Assembly: GCA_031277855.1 (NCBI GenBank)
Contig: JAITLO010000018.1
Span: forward strand, 186,001 to 250,000
Length of the DNA: 64,000 bases
Origin: Acidovorax sp.
Lineage (GTDB): Bacteria > Pseudomonadota > Gammaproteobacteria > Burkholderiales > Burkholderiaceae_C
Direction: 5' to 3'
In this document: positions 8,739 through 17,352 of the stretch, piece after piece
How positions within the stretch are numbered: position 1 is the first letter of the stretch
How the letters are laid out: each line of letters begins with the position of its first letter
Translations under genes and position numbers: made by a program
Notes under the pieces: model-generated
Database searches by the model: none
Told to the model about the DNA's origin: nothing
Seen by the model: only the letters and a program-made list of their open reading frames with translations

Positions 8739-9524
8739 TCAGAAGGCCGGAACGACTGCACCCTTGTATTTTTCCAGGATGAACTGCTTCACCTCGGCGC
8801 TGTGCAGGGCCTTGATCAGCTTGGCGATATTGGGATCGTTGGCGCGGTCCTTGCGTGCCGCAACAATATTGGTATAGGGCGAGTCCGCACCTTCGATGAA
8901 CAGCGCATCCTTGGTGGGGTTGAGCTTGGCTTCAATGGCGTAGTTGGTGTTGATCAACGCCAGGTCCACATCGCCCAGAGCGCGTGGCAGCAAGGGGGCT
9001 TCCAGTTCCTTGAACTTCAGCTTCTTCGGGTTCTTGACCACATCCAGCGCCGTTGCGGTGAGGCTGTTCGGGTCTTTCAGCGCAATCAGGCCTTGCTTGG
9101 CCAGCAGCAGCAGGGCACGGCCACCGTTGGAGGGGTCGTTGGGGATAGCCACGGTCGCGCCGTCCTTCAAGTCCTTGATGTTCTTGATCTTTTGGGAGTA
9201 GGCGCCAAAGGGCTCCACGTGGATCTTGCCGTTAGGCACCATTACCAAGGAGCTCTTGCGGTCCTTGTTGTAGCTGTCCAGATAGGGCTGGTGCTGGAAG
9301 AAGTTGGCATCCAGTTGCTTGTCTTCCACGGCGGCATTGGGCTGCACGTAGTCGCTGAATTCCTTGATCTGCAGGTCCAGGCCTTCAGCCTTGAGCTTGG
9401 GCTTGACGAAGTTCAGGATCTCGGCGTGGGGCACGGCGGTGGCGGCGACCTTCAGCACATCGGCGGCCTGGGCGGACAGGGCCAGGGCGGCAATGGCGAC
9501 GGCGGTAAATGTCTTCTTCAACAT
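8739..9524 (-). CDS. metQ: MetQ/NlpA-family methionine-type substrate-binding protein
   Basis: A 261-aa periplasmic binding protein. After an Ala-rich signal peptide (MLKKTFTAVAIAALALSAQA) the mature part starts ADVLKVAATAVPHAEILNF, the NlpA/MetQ hallmark. Further family segments are FFQHQPYLDSYN (near residue 77) and VAIPNDPSNGGRALLLL (near 127). Such proteins deliver D/L-methionine or related ligands to MetNI. No metN or metI is adjacent, and the signal peptide has no lipobox cysteine, so the protein is probably soluble rather than a lipoprotein. The ligand cannot be fixed from sequence. Confidence 0.9.
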   Translation of the reverse strand: MLKKTFTAVAIAALALSAQAADVLKVAATAVPHAEILNFVKPKLKAEGLDLQIKEFSDYVQPNAAVEDKQLDANFFQHQPYLDSYNKDRKSSLVMVPNGKIHVEPFGAYSQKIKNIKDLKDGATVAIPNDPSNGGRALLLLAKQGLIALKDPNSLTATALDVVKNPKKLKFKELEAPLLPRALGDVDLALINTNYAIEAKLNPTKDALFIEGADSPYTNIVAARKDRANDPNIAKLIKALHSAEVKQFILEKYKGAVVPAF

Positions 9525-9691
9525 GGTGGTCTGCGTTCCTTAGCAAGGGGACAATCGGCTACGGGGGCCGGCATGCGCACATGGCGATGTGACAGGCGCT
9601 GGCTGCGGGCTAGTCTAGTACGTCTGCTGCGCGCAAACAGCAGGTTTTTGGTTTTGGTTATAAAAAAAGTGGTTTTTATGCAAAATACGGC

Positions 9692-9705
9692 AGGAGGCAG
9701 CTGTG
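9692..9705 (+). promoter_or_regulatory. Strong ribosome binding site deciding a GTG start
   Basis: AGGAGG followed five bases later by GTG. It fixes the DUF3820 start at 9703, although no ATG is available there. Confidence 0.85.
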
Positions 9706-9957
9706 CAGCCTGAAGATCTCGAGGCGCTGGTGCACATGCGCATGCCTTTTGGCAAGCACAAAGACATGCTGCTGGCAGACCTGCCGGGCAACTATCTGGC
9801 CTGGTTTGCACGCGAGGGCTTTCCTGCAGGGCGGCTGGGCCAGTTGCTGGCGCTGATGCACGAGCTGGATCACAACGGTCTGTCGCATTTGCTCGAACCA
9901 CTGCGCCAGGGGCAGAGCGGGCAGGGTAGCAAGGGCAGCCAGGCTCGTGGTGCTTAA
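9703..9957 (+). CDS. DUF3820 family protein (quorum-sensing-regulated virulence-factor-like)
   Basis: An 84-aa protein with the compact motif MPFGKHKDMLLADLPGNYL (residues 14-32) followed by a helical region (GQLLALMHELDHNGLSHLL). MPFGK...LADLP..YL is the DUF3820 signature, a family named after a putative quorum-sensing-regulated virulence factor, with no established biochemical role. Translation starts at GTG behind a consensus AGGAGG. Its last four bases overlap the convergent LuxR gene. Confidence 0.8.
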   Translation: MQPEDLEALVHMRMPFGKHKDMLLADLPGNYLAWFAREGFPAGRLGQLLALMHELDHNGLSHLLEPLRQGQSGQGSKGSQARGA

Positions 9958-10790
9958 TCAGGGCCAGACGCTGCAGACCCCAGCTCTGCGGTGAACAGTG
10001 AAAACAGTTCGGAGGGGCTGCGCACATCCAGCTTGGCGTAGACGTGGCGTCGGTGGCTTTTGACGGTCTCGCTGGAGATATGCAATCGGTTGGCCATGGA
10101 CTGCAAGGAATGCCCCTGAAGGATCAGGCGAGCGACTTCGGCTTCGCGTGGCGATAGCAGCTGCTGGCCAAAGCGCTCCAGCGCATCGCGAAGCGGCGTG
10201 GCGTGTGCTGGGCTTGCAGGCGGCTGTGCTTCACCCCAAGGGGGGCAGCCACTGGCGTGGCGCTCCAAGATGGCGATCAGCCACGGGAGCATGGGGATCA
10301 GCGCATGGGATGCCGCAGCCGGATAGTGCTGGCTGGAGCCCAAGGACACGGAGAGCAAGCCGCCATCTGCGGGGCACACGAGTTGAAATTCGTCCTGCCC
10401 CACGGCCTCCCGGAAGTAGTTGGCGTAGTAGTCGGTCTGGCGGAAACGGTCTGGCGCCACATCGCTCAAGCGGTGCAGCCCTGGCCCCAGCCCGTTCTCA
10501 AACGCCTGGAAAAACGGGTCCAGGCGATACATGCCTTGGAGGTAGCGCGGGACGGGCGACTCAGCGCCTGGGGCCACCCAGTCGAACTCGGTCACCACCA
10601 TGGGTGCTTGCCGAGGAAAGTACCAGGCCACCAGGGCGTTCTCAAACGCCAGGTGCGTGCGCAGCAGCCGGAAAAAAGCGGGCCAGAAATCCACGCTCCC
10701 GCAACAGCGGGTGGCCTGGGCCGCTGCTTCGAACAGGGGGATTGGCGCTGTGCAGCTTGCACTGGCATCGGGTTCCCGGGAAAAGGGCAT
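9954..10790 (-). CDS. LuxR-family transcriptional regulator
   Basis: A 278-aa protein with a C-terminal LuxR/FixJ helix-turn-helix at about residues 210-270. Recognisable parts are LSPREAEVARLILQGHSLQSMANRLHIS and SSETVKSHRRHVYAKL (split here only for quotation). The N-terminal 200 residues look like a sensor domain, but I see no phosphorylatable receiver and none of the aromatic signature I would demand for an acyl-homoserine-lactone pocket. It starts 22 bases after the aminopeptidase stop, as third gene of an operon with that peptidase and a permease, and is probably the local regulator. Its signal is unknown. Confidence 0.85.
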   Translation of the reverse strand: MPFSREPDASASCTAPIPLFEAAAQATRCCGSVDFWPAFFRLLRTHLAFENALVAWYFPRQAPMVVTEFDWVAPGAESPVPRYLQGMYRLDPFFQAFENGLGPGLHRLSDVAPDRFRQTDYYANYFREAVGQDEFQLVCPADGGLLSVSLGSSQHYPAAASHALIPMLPWLIAILERHASGCPPWGEAQPPASPAHATPLRDALERFGQQLLSPREAEVARLILQGHSLQSMANRLHISSETVKSHRRHVYAKLDVRSPSELFSLFTAELGSAASGPD

Positions 10791-10812
10791 GCGTGGTTTG
10801 CCGTGCCAGGTG

Positions 10813-12012
10813 CTAGCGCGTCAGCAGCTGCAGCAGCTCGTGGTGCGGGATTGCGGGGCTGCGATGGCCGTCCAGGCCCACCATGGTGCGGCCTGCCAGC
10901 AGCGCATTGATGACGGCCTCCTCGGTGGCCTCCACCACTGCGGTATAGAGGGCATCCATATGGCCCCAGGGGAGAAACTGCATGGACTTCAGCACCGCGT
11001 CCGAGGCCGTGCCATCCGGGAAGCGGCTGTCCAGCGCTCCCGCATTCGCAGTGGAAAATGCCATGAACAAATCCCCGGAAAAATGTGAGCCGCAGGTGCC
11101 CGTGCGGGCGATGCCCAGGCCTACCCGCCGGGCCAGGGCTTTGCATTGTAGGGGGAGCAAAGGCGCATCGGTGGCCACGATGGCGATGCAGGAACCCGCT
11201 CCTGCGGGGGCAGCGGAGAAATGCGCTTCCAAGGGGTTGTCTGCGGACAGGGCAGCACCGACATCGACACCGCCTATGCGCAGCTCTCGCCGGGCGCCGA
11301 AGTTGGCCTGCAGAAAAACGCCCACCGTGAAACGGTGCGCTCCAAAGCTGACTTGTCGCGAGGCCGTGCCATTGCCTGCTTTGAAGGCATAGCAGTTCAT
11401 GCCGGTGCCGCCACCTGCCGACCCTTCGGGAACCGGGCCTGTACAGGCAGACTCCAGCGCCAAGGCTGCATGCTCGGGCAGGACATGCTGGCCGTTGATG
11501 TCGTTCAAATAGCCATCCCAGGTCTCGCCGACCACGGGCAACAGCCATTGCCGGCCCAGCGCTGGCTGCTTGCCCAGGACCCATTGCAAACCACCATGGT
11601 GGCAAGCACCTACGGAATGGGTGTTGGTGATCAGAATGGGCATGCCTAGGCTGCCGCTTTCTTCTATCCATGCGCTACCGGTCAGCTCACCGTTGCCATT
11701 GAGCGAATGCAGGCCTGCGGCGCAGGACTGGCCCAGCGCTTGCTGCCCGCGCGGCAGTATGGCCGTGACGCCGGTGCGGATGGCCTTGCCGTCTTTGCTC
11801 TCTCCCAGCAAGGTGACGCAGCCAAGCTCCACCCCCGGCACATCGGTGATGGCGTTCCATGCCCCTGTTGCACCCGCAAAGCGCAGGCCGATGTCGCGGG
11901 CACGTGGCGCAGGGTGCGCCAGCGGTGCATGTCCAAGCAAGGGTGTCAGTGCCGTATCCGTACAGTGCATGCGCAAGCTCCTATCAGAGAGAGTGGTCTG
12001 CGCCATCTTCAT
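10813..12012 (-). CDS. P1-family (DmpA/BapA-like) aminopeptidase
   Basis: About 399 aa. Family features are ITDVPGVELGCVTL near the N-terminus, NGNGELTGSAWIEESG, ITNTHSVG, and GGGTGMNCYAFKAGNGTASR in the middle, where DmpA-type enzymes self-cleave to expose the nucleophilic residue. These are N-terminal-nucleophile peptidases acting on N-terminal residues of peptides, including D-residues and beta-peptides in some members. The exact cleavage bond cannot be fixed by eye. The ATG at 12012 overlaps the permease stop as ATGA, a typical translational-coupling junction, so I prefer it to the upstream in-frame start at 12144. Confidence 0.85.
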   Translation of the reverse strand: MKMAQTTLSDRSLRMHCTDTALTPLLGHAPLAHPAPRARDIGLRFAGATGAWNAITDVPGVELGCVTLLGESKDGKAIRTGVTAILPRGQQALGQSCAAGLHSLNGNGELTGSAWIEESGSLGMPILITNTHSVGACHHGGLQWVLGKQPALGRQWLLPVVGETWDGYLNDINGQHVLPEHAALALESACTGPVPEGSAGGGTGMNCYAFKAGNGTASRQVSFGAHRFTVGVFLQANFGARRELRIGGVDVGAALSADNPLEAHFSAAPAGAGSCIAIVATDAPLLPLQCKALARRVGLGIARTGTCGSHFSGDLFMAFSTANAGALDSRFPDGTASDAVLKSMQFLPWGHMDALYTAVVEATEEAVINALLAGRTMVGLDGHRSPAIPHHELLQLLTR

Positions 12013-13448
12013 GGGCGCAGCGGGCGCTGCCCCCGGGCCATGCCCACGAGCAAGGCCAGGAAAGGCAGCGCCGCCAGCACCAGGCTCACGGCCACACTGC
12101 CGCCGGTGAGCAAGGTGAAGTTGGAGAGCACCAGCACAGCGCAACCGAGCAGGCCGACAAATGCCAGCGCCGGGGCGATGCGGCTGCGGAATCGGCGCCC
12201 TCCGGCCAGCTCGCGGTGGCGTGAGAAAAACACATAGACAGCCGCCGATGTCGCAGAGAGCAGCAACACCATGCCCACCGTGGCAACGCCCGCCATGGAG
12301 CCAAACACGCTGACCAGAGGGTCCAGATGCAAGGCGGCGAAGATGGCCAAGATGACAGCAGCCGTTAGCGTCTGGACGATGGAGGACAGATGGGGTGACT
12401 CATGCCGCGCATGCACGCGCCCCAGGGCTTCGGGCAAAAGCCGTTTGCGTGACAGCACATACTGGTAGCGCGCCAGCACGTTGTGAAACGAAAGCACGCA
12501 GGCAAACAAGCTGGAGATCAGCAGCACATTCACGATATCGCGGCCCACCATGCCCAGATAGGCCTGGGCACTGTCCAGCAGCAGATTTCCTTTGCCAGCC
12601 AGCGTGTTGTTGGCAACCTCCTTGATGTGGTCGGCCCCTTGCGCGATGACCAGTGCCCAGCAAGCCACGGCATAAAAGCTGCCCAGCAGCAGGACCGACC
12701 AATAGGTTGCGCGGGGAATGGTACGCGCCGGGTCATGGGCCTCGTCCCGAAAGACGGCCGTGGCCTCAAAGCCGATAAAGCCCGTGAGTCCGAACAGCAC
12801 GGCCACACCGAGTGAGCCGTGGAGGAACACCGAGGGCTTGAACGATTCCACGTTGACGCCAGCAGCGCCTCCTGTGGCAAAAATCATGGCGCTCATGGCC
12901 AGCACGACCAGGACTTCACAGGCCAGTGCAATGCCCAGCACCCTGGCGCTCAGATTGATATGCCGGTATCCGAGGCAGGCCACCACCGCCAGCGTCAAAA
13001 AGGCATAAACAGGCCAGGGTATATCGGGGCCGCCGTAGGTTTTGACAGTGTCATTCACTGCCCAACCCATATAGCCATAAATGCCGACTTGAATCGCCGT
13101 GTAGGTGATCAGCGCGACCAGGGCAATGCCCATGCCGGCGCGCTCTCCCAGGCCTTTGCTGACATAGGAGAAGAAAGCACCAGCCTCGCTGACATGCGGC
13201 GTCATGGCCACAAAGCCAATGGAAAACAGCAGCAGCACGGCCGAGGCAATCACAAAACCCATGGGTGCGCCTGGGCCATTGCCCAGACCGATACCGAGTG
13301 GAATATTCCCGCCAATCACGGTCAATGGAGCTGCTGCGGCAAGCACCATGAATGCAACGCCTGCGACGCCCAGATTCCCTTGCAGTTTGCCTGTGGCGGG
13401 AGCTGGGGCGAGATCTTGTGCCACACCAGTGGGGTGACTTGCTGTCAT
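12009..13448 (-). CDS. APC-superfamily amino acid permease
   Basis: A 479-aa inner-membrane transporter with about 12 hydrophobic segments. The first (GVAFMVLAAAAPLTVIGGNI) contains the APC-type unwound-helix motif. The FGLTGFIGFEATAVFRDEAHDPARTIPRA segment (in two parts: FGLTGFIGFEATAVF and EAHDPARTIPRA, about residue 225-260) is a hallmark of the amino-acid/polyamine/organocation family. The start at 13448 is preceded by a consensus AAAGGAGG at ideal distance. It is first in an operon with an aminopeptidase and a LuxR regulator, suggesting uptake of an amino acid or short peptide-like amide processed by that peptidase. Substrate unknown. Confidence 0.88.
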   Translation of the reverse strand: MTASHPTGVAQDLAPAPATGKLQGNLGVAGVAFMVLAAAAPLTVIGGNIPLGIGLGNGPGAPMGFVIASAVLLLFSIGFVAMTPHVSEAGAFFSYVSKGLGERAGMGIALVALITYTAIQVGIYGYMGWAVNDTVKTYGGPDIPWPVYAFLTLAVVACLGYRHINLSARVLGIALACEVLVVLAMSAMIFATGGAAGVNVESFKPSVFLHGSLGVAVLFGLTGFIGFEATAVFRDEAHDPARTIPRATYWSVLLLGSFYAVACWALVIAQGADHIKEVANNTLAGKGNLLLDSAQAYLGMVGRDIVNVLLISSLFACVLSFHNVLARYQYVLSRKRLLPEALGRVHARHESPHLSSIVQTLTAAVILAIFAALHLDPLVSVFGSMAGVATVGMVLLLSATSAAVYVFFSRHRELAGGRRFRSRIAPALAFVGLLGCAVLVLSNFTLLTGGSVAVSLVLAALPFLALLVGMARGQRPLRP

Positions 13449-13702
13449 GGAGCCTCCTTTGTGTTGGGTCAACATGAAACCTGTTGAACACCATACAAAG
13501 CAGAATCCGTTCCAGACAGAGGATTTTCGGGTACCCGAATCCGGTGATGCAGTGGCAGAAGGTGGTGGTGGGTGTGTTGGTGCTTGCTATGAATGCCTGT
13601 TTGCCTGGCGAAGACGGCTGCACAGTGCACCCGGTGTTGGCGGGGAAATAGAAAAATGGGGCGAATGAAGAATGGCAGCCCCGGTTCGGCCACGACCATG
13701 AA
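13449..13702. other. Intergenic region upstream of the permease operon
   Basis: About 250 bases without a credible gene. It should contain the leftward promoter of the permease-peptidase-LuxR operon. I see no clear operator repeat. Confidence 0.45.
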
Positions 13703-13737
13703 GAACGCCCCGCAGCGCGTGGCGCATGCGGGGCGTT
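13703..13737 (-). terminator. Putative terminator of the Ala/Pro-rich protein gene
   Basis: AACGCCCCGCA (13704-13714) and its complement TGCGGGGCGTT (13727-13737) form an 11-bp stem. Only a weak T-rich tail (TTCTTC on the minus strand) follows. Confidence 0.6.
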
Positions 13738-13786
13738 GGAAAGCCGGTGCGCCAGCCTCAGCGCCAGCGCTTTTCAGGCCAGGTTT

Positions 13787-14257
13787 TTACTTGGAGGCTG
13801 CGTGGGCAGCAGCGGCCTTGGCCTTGGCGTCATCCAGCTTTTTCTGCAGTTCGGCGGCTTCAGCTTCCGCTGCCTTGGCTTCTGCGGCGGCCTTGGCCTT
13901 GGCTTCTGCATCCTTGTCGGCAGGGCCACTCATGGCGCCGGCAATGGCATTGCCGGCCATGGTGCCAGCCACAGCACCGACGGCCGCACCTGCCATGGTG
14001 CCCATCATGCTGGAGCCAGCCGGGGCTGCTGCCGCGGCGGGCGCTGCCGCAGGTGCTGCGGCCGTAGCAGGTGCGGGCGTGGTGCTCTTGGCAGCGGGGG
14101 CGGCAGGTGTGGCCGGCTTGGCAGGCGCGCTACCGATGCTGGCAGGGCGCACGCTCTTGCCGCCGCCCATGCGCTTGGCCTGTGCCAGCGTGGGCACAGA
14201 CAGCGCTGCAACGGCCAGGGCGATCACGGAAACAGTGGAACGGTACGAAGTCTTCAC
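13787..14257 (-). CDS. Ala/Pro-rich exported protein with glycine-zipper segment
   Basis: About 156 aa. A signal peptide (KTSYRSTVSVIALAVAALSVPTLAQA) precedes mature AKRMGGGKSVRPASIG. Then comes a low-complexity Ala/Pro/Thr region, a glycine-zipper-like hydrophobic stretch (GTMAGAAVGAVAGTMAGNAI) and a highly charged Ala/Lys/Glu helix likely to form a coiled coil. The RMGGGKS start of the mature part resembles the N-terminus of exported Tim44-domain proteins of Burkholderiales, but no Tim44 domain follows. The start is uncertain: GTG at 14257 gives a normal signal peptide and TTG at 14269 adds four residues. No function can be assigned; an envelope role is inferred. Confidence 0.65.
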   Translation of the reverse strand: MKTSYRSTVSVIALAVAALSVPTLAQAKRMGGGKSVRPASIGSAPAKPATPAAPAAKSTTPAPATAAAPAAAPAAAAAPAGSSMMGTMAGAAVGAVAGTMAGNAIAGAMSGPADKDAEAKAKAAAEAKAAEAEAAELQKKLDDAKAKAAAAHAASK

Positions 14258-14554
14258 GAGGAAATCCAATCAAAGTGGTCCGGCAATGCCAAGCTGCCGA
14301 GCCTGTACGTGCTGGCACAGGCCTGGGGGATATGCAGGGTGGTGAGGGCGTCCCGAAGGGGCAGCGCAGAGGCTGGCTTCAGAACAAGACGAGACGGCGC
14401 GAGGAGTAGGGTGTTATAGGGCCGCAGCTGTCATTCTAAATGTATCGCAAGCCACAGGCGCAGCGGGTGCTTTTTTGCAGTGAACTCCAGGGAAATGTCC
14501 GGTACATATGCAGATGTAGCTATGGTTTTCAAGGTGGAGCGGCTGTGCAGATGT
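14258..14554. other. Intergenic region
   Basis: About 300 bases with no supported gene. It holds the promoter of the leftward Ala/Pro-rich protein gene; I see no repeat or RNA gene in it. Confidence 0.4.
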
Positions 14555-14583
14555 AAAAAAACCGCCCACAAAAGGGGCGGTTT
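14555..14583 (-). terminator. Terminator of the FMN reductase gene
   Basis: AAACCGCCC and GGGCGGTTT pair around a short loop. The U-tract (TTTTTT on the minus strand) is on the leftward side, about 20 bases past the stop at 14604. Confidence 0.88.
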
Positions 14584-14603
14584 GGCGCGCGCTGAGGCGC
14601 GGG

Positions 14604-15161
14604 TCAGCGCGCTTGGTGCAGCTGTACCCAGGCCAGGAACTTGTCCATGTACTTGCTCAAGAACTCCTTGCTGGCGCTGCCTACCTGGCCGTTGGCGTCA
14701 ATCAGGCCCTCGGTCCAGCGGATAAAGCCTTCGGGCTGCTGCATGGTGGGCATGTCGGTGAAGACAAACACATTGCGCAAATGCTGCTGCGCCATGCTGG
14801 TGGCCGGGCCGCCGGGCGAGGTGCCGATGATGGCTGCGGGAATACCGCCCCAGGCCGAGTCACCGTAGGGGCGGCTTGCGCCGTCAATGGCATTTTTGAG
14901 CACAGCAGGCACGGAGCGGTTGTGCTCGGGCGTCACAAACAGCAGGCCATTGCAGCCGCGCACCTTGGCCTTGAATTCTTCAAAGGGTTGGGCTGCCGGT
15001 GTGCCATCAAAGTCGCGGTTGTACAGCGGCAGCATGGCGATATCGAGGAACTCGAAGTCGGCCCGGCCCTTGGCCAGATGCACCAAGCCTTGTGCCAACT
15101 GCCGGTTGATGGATTGCTTGCTGTTGCTGCCAACGATCACGCCAATTTTCAATGTGCTCAT
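14604..15161 (-). CDS. NAD(P)H-dependent FMN reductase
   Basis: A 185-aa flavodoxin-fold protein. The FMN phosphate loop GVIVGSNSKQSINRQLA is at residues 7-23. The second flavin-binding segment FVTPEHNRSVPAVLKNAID is near residue 80-100, followed by GIPAAIIGTSPGG. These are the hallmarks of the NADPH-dependent FMN reductase (ChrR/SsuE/azoreductase-like) family. The ATG at 15161 gives the usual MSTLKIGVIVGS start; upstream extension to 15302 is not supported. Probably a cytoplasmic flavin or quinone reductase; the physiological acceptor is unknown. It is monocistronic with its own terminator. Confidence 0.88.
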   Translation of the reverse strand: MSTLKIGVIVGSNSKQSINRQLAQGLVHLAKGRADFEFLDIAMLPLYNRDFDGTPAAQPFEEFKAKVRGCNGLLFVTPEHNRSVPAVLKNAIDGASRPYGDSAWGGIPAAIIGTSPGGPATSMAQQHLRNVFVFTDMPTMQQPEGFIRWTEGLIDANGQVGSASKEFLSKYMDKFLAWVQLHQAR

Positions 15162-15427
15162 GGGGAAAACCTTTGCAGAGAGGTGTGAAAAGACCTTGTC
15201 CAGTCTAGCGAGGGTCTGTGACACAAGGTGTCGGATAGTTCCTAAGAACAAAGGCGCATGCTGCTGCCTGTCCATCTCGGGTTCTCTGGCCCCATAACGC
15301 AAAAAAGATATCCTGATCTGTAAAAGCGGATACCTTTTATATGCAAAATTGAATAGTGAAACTCCGCAGTAACAGCATCAACGGCTTTGCCTCACAGGCA
15401 GGCCATCTCTTCTGTCTCCCATCTCCT

Positions 15428-16504
15428 ATGCGTTCCCTTTGTGCTTTTTTTGTCCCCACGGCAGTTGCCCTGGGCGGTGTGGTTGCCATGGCATCGGCCC
15501 AGGCGGCAGATCCCATGAAAGTGGGCTTTATGTACATAGGCCCGGCCGGCGGCGCGGGCTGGTCGCATGCCCATGAGCTGGCCCGCCAGGAAGTACAGAA
15601 AAAATTCGGCAACAAGGTGGAAACCATTTTTGTCGAGAACGTGGCCGAAAACGATGCCGAGCGCGTGACCCGTGACCTGGCAGCGCAAGGCGCCAAGGTG
15701 ATTTTTGGCGGTGCCTTTCCCTTCATGAACGGCATGCACCGCGTGGCGCGCGACTTTCCCAAGGTGGCTTTCGAGCATGCCACCGGCTTCAAGGGCGCAC
15801 CCAATCTGGGCCTGTACGACATTCGCACCTATGAAGGCGCCTGCCTGAACGGCACCATCGCCGGCCATATGAGCAAGAGCAACACCATCGGTGTGGTGGC
15901 GCCGGTGCCCATCCCTGAAATTGTGCGCAACATCAATGCCTTCACGCTGTGCGCACGCGCCGTCAACCCCAAGGTGCAAACGCGGCTGCTGTGGGTGAAC
16001 ACCTTCTACGATCCGCCCAAGGAAGCCGAAGCCGCCAAGACCCTGATCAACCAGGGCGCAGACGTGCTGATGCAAAACACCGACTCTCCCGCACCGCTGC
16101 AGGTGGCCAAGGAGCGCGGCGCTTACGGTTTTGGCTGGGATACCGATATGAGCCAGTGGGGAGGTGCCCAGCAACTGGCCGCAGCCCGTCTGGACTGGAG
16201 CGGCTACTACAGCAAGGTGGTGGGCGAGGTGCTGGCTGGTACCTGGAAGCCGGGCAATGTGTGGCTGGGCATGAAGGATGGCGCCATCCATTACGACCAT
16301 TTCAGCGCCAAGCTGCCGGCCAATGTGCGCAAGGCCGTGGAGCAGCGCGGCAAGGACATCGCTTCGGGCAAGCAGCCCGTGTTCGCCGGCACCGTGCGTG
16401 ACCAAAGCGGCAAGGTGCGCATCAGCGGAGCCGAGCTGCCCGATGCCGACAAGCTGCAGATGAACTGGCTGGTGGAAGGCGTGATCGGCAATTTGCCGCG
16501 TTGA
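15428..16504 (+). CDS. BMP-family (PnrA-like) ABC substrate-binding protein
   Basis: About 358 aa. A signal peptide ending ASAQA precedes the mature start ADPMKVGFMYIGPAGGAGWSHAH. Segments such as GGAFPFMNGMHRVARDFP, TYEGACLNGTIAGHMSK and GYYSKVVGEVLAGTW are typical of the BMP/Med family, whose members bind nucleosides and related purine ligands for ABC import. The start at 15428 (MRSLCAFF) gives a normal signal peptide; a GTG at 15356 would add 24 residues. The next gene is a phosphoribosyltransferase, which fits nucleobase or nucleoside salvage. No ABC ATPase or permease is adjacent. Confidence 0.85.
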   Translation: MRSLCAFFVPTAVALGGVVAMASAQAADPMKVGFMYIGPAGGAGWSHAHELARQEVQKKFGNKVETIFVENVAENDAERVTRDLAAQGAKVIFGGAFPFMNGMHRVARDFPKVAFEHATGFKGAPNLGLYDIRTYEGACLNGTIAGHMSKSNTIGVVAPVPIPEIVRNINAFTLCARAVNPKVQTRLLWVNTFYDPPKEAEAAKTLINQGADVLMQNTDSPAPLQVAKERGAYGFGWDTDMSQWGGAQQLAAARLDWSGYYSKVVGEVLAGTWKPGNVWLGMKDGAIHYDHFSAKLPANVRKAVEQRGKDIASGKQPVFAGTVRDQSGKVRISGAELPDADKLQMNWLVEGVIGNLPR

Positions 16505-16562
16505 CCTGTGCACTGGTGCACCGCCCGGTGCACCACATTCCGTGTTTTCTTTTGCCCCGATC

Positions 16563-17282
16563 ATGAGTCTCTCTTCTCAAGACCTGTTGCCGTCTTACGC
16601 GGCGCACTGGCGCTCGGCCGCAGCGTCGCGCGCGCTGCCAGGCGCAGGCCCTGTTTTCTCTCGCAGCTACACCGTGCCCTTGTCCGATGGCAGCACGCTG
16701 GAGCTGCCGTTGCGCGTGCTGCCTACGGGAGACAAGGCGATTGCGCTGCTGATGTCCAACCAGACCAGCTTCACCGTGGAAGACGCGCTGGCGCCGCTGA
16801 TGACGCAGGCCGCAGCCAGCCTGCAGCCCGAGGTGATTGCCGCCGTGCCCACCATGGGCCTGGACTATGCGCGCCTGGTGGCGCGTGGCCTTGGCATGGC
16901 CGATTACGTGGCCCTGGGCCATTCGCGCAAGTTTTGGTATGACGAGGATTTGAGCGAAGCCGCCACCTCGGGCACCAGCACCAAGGGCAAGCGTGTTTAC
17001 CTGGACCCGGCCCTGGTCGAGCGTGTGCGCGGCAAGCGCGTGGTGTTGGTGGATGATGTGATCAACACCGGCGTCAGCGCGCTATCGGCCATACGCCTTT
17101 TGGAACGCGCCGGCGCCCAGGTGGTGGGCCTGACCGTGGTGCTGAGCGAAGGCCACCAATGGCGCAAGGTGCTGGCCGAACTGGGCCCGCAATGGCAAGC
17201 GCGCGTGAAGGCGCTGGGCCATATTCCCATGTTTGAGGCTGCCGCTGGTGGCGGCTGGAAGCCCATGGCAGACACGCTCTGA
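16563..17282 (+). CDS. Phosphoribosyltransferase (PRTase type I)
   Basis: A 239-aa cytoplasmic protein. The PRPP-binding motif VVLVDDVINTGVSALSA lies near residues 160-176, the acidic-acidic-TG signature of type I phosphoribosyltransferases. The segment AAVPTMGLDYARLVARGLG near residue 95-113 fits the purine-type fold. It follows the BMP-type binding protein gene by about 58 bases on the same strand, suggesting that an imported nucleobase is converted to a nucleotide. The base specificity (adenine, guanine/xanthine or other) is not determinable by eye. Confidence 0.82.
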   Translation: MSLSSQDLLPSYAAHWRSAAASRALPGAGPVFSRSYTVPLSDGSTLELPLRVLPTGDKAIALLMSNQTSFTVEDALAPLMTQAAASLQPEVIAAVPTMGLDYARLVARGLGMADYVALGHSRKFWYDEDLSEAATSGTSTKGKRVYLDPALVERVRGKRVVLVDDVINTGVSALSAIRLLERAGAQVVGLTVVLSEGHQWRKVLAELGPQWQARVKALGHIPMFEAAAGGGWKPMADTL

Positions 17283-17299
17283 GCGCTGCCGCTCCAATC

Positions 17300-17334
17300 A
17301 AAAAGGCTGGTCGCTTACGCGGCCAGCCTTTTTG
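17300..17334. terminator. Bidirectional terminator between PRTase and serB genes
   Basis: AAAAAGGCTGG and CCAGCCTTTTT flank a 13-base loop. Runs of A on the left and T on the right allow use from both convergent genes. Confidence 0.9.
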
Positions 17335-17352
17335 CATGTGGGAGCTTGGGGC

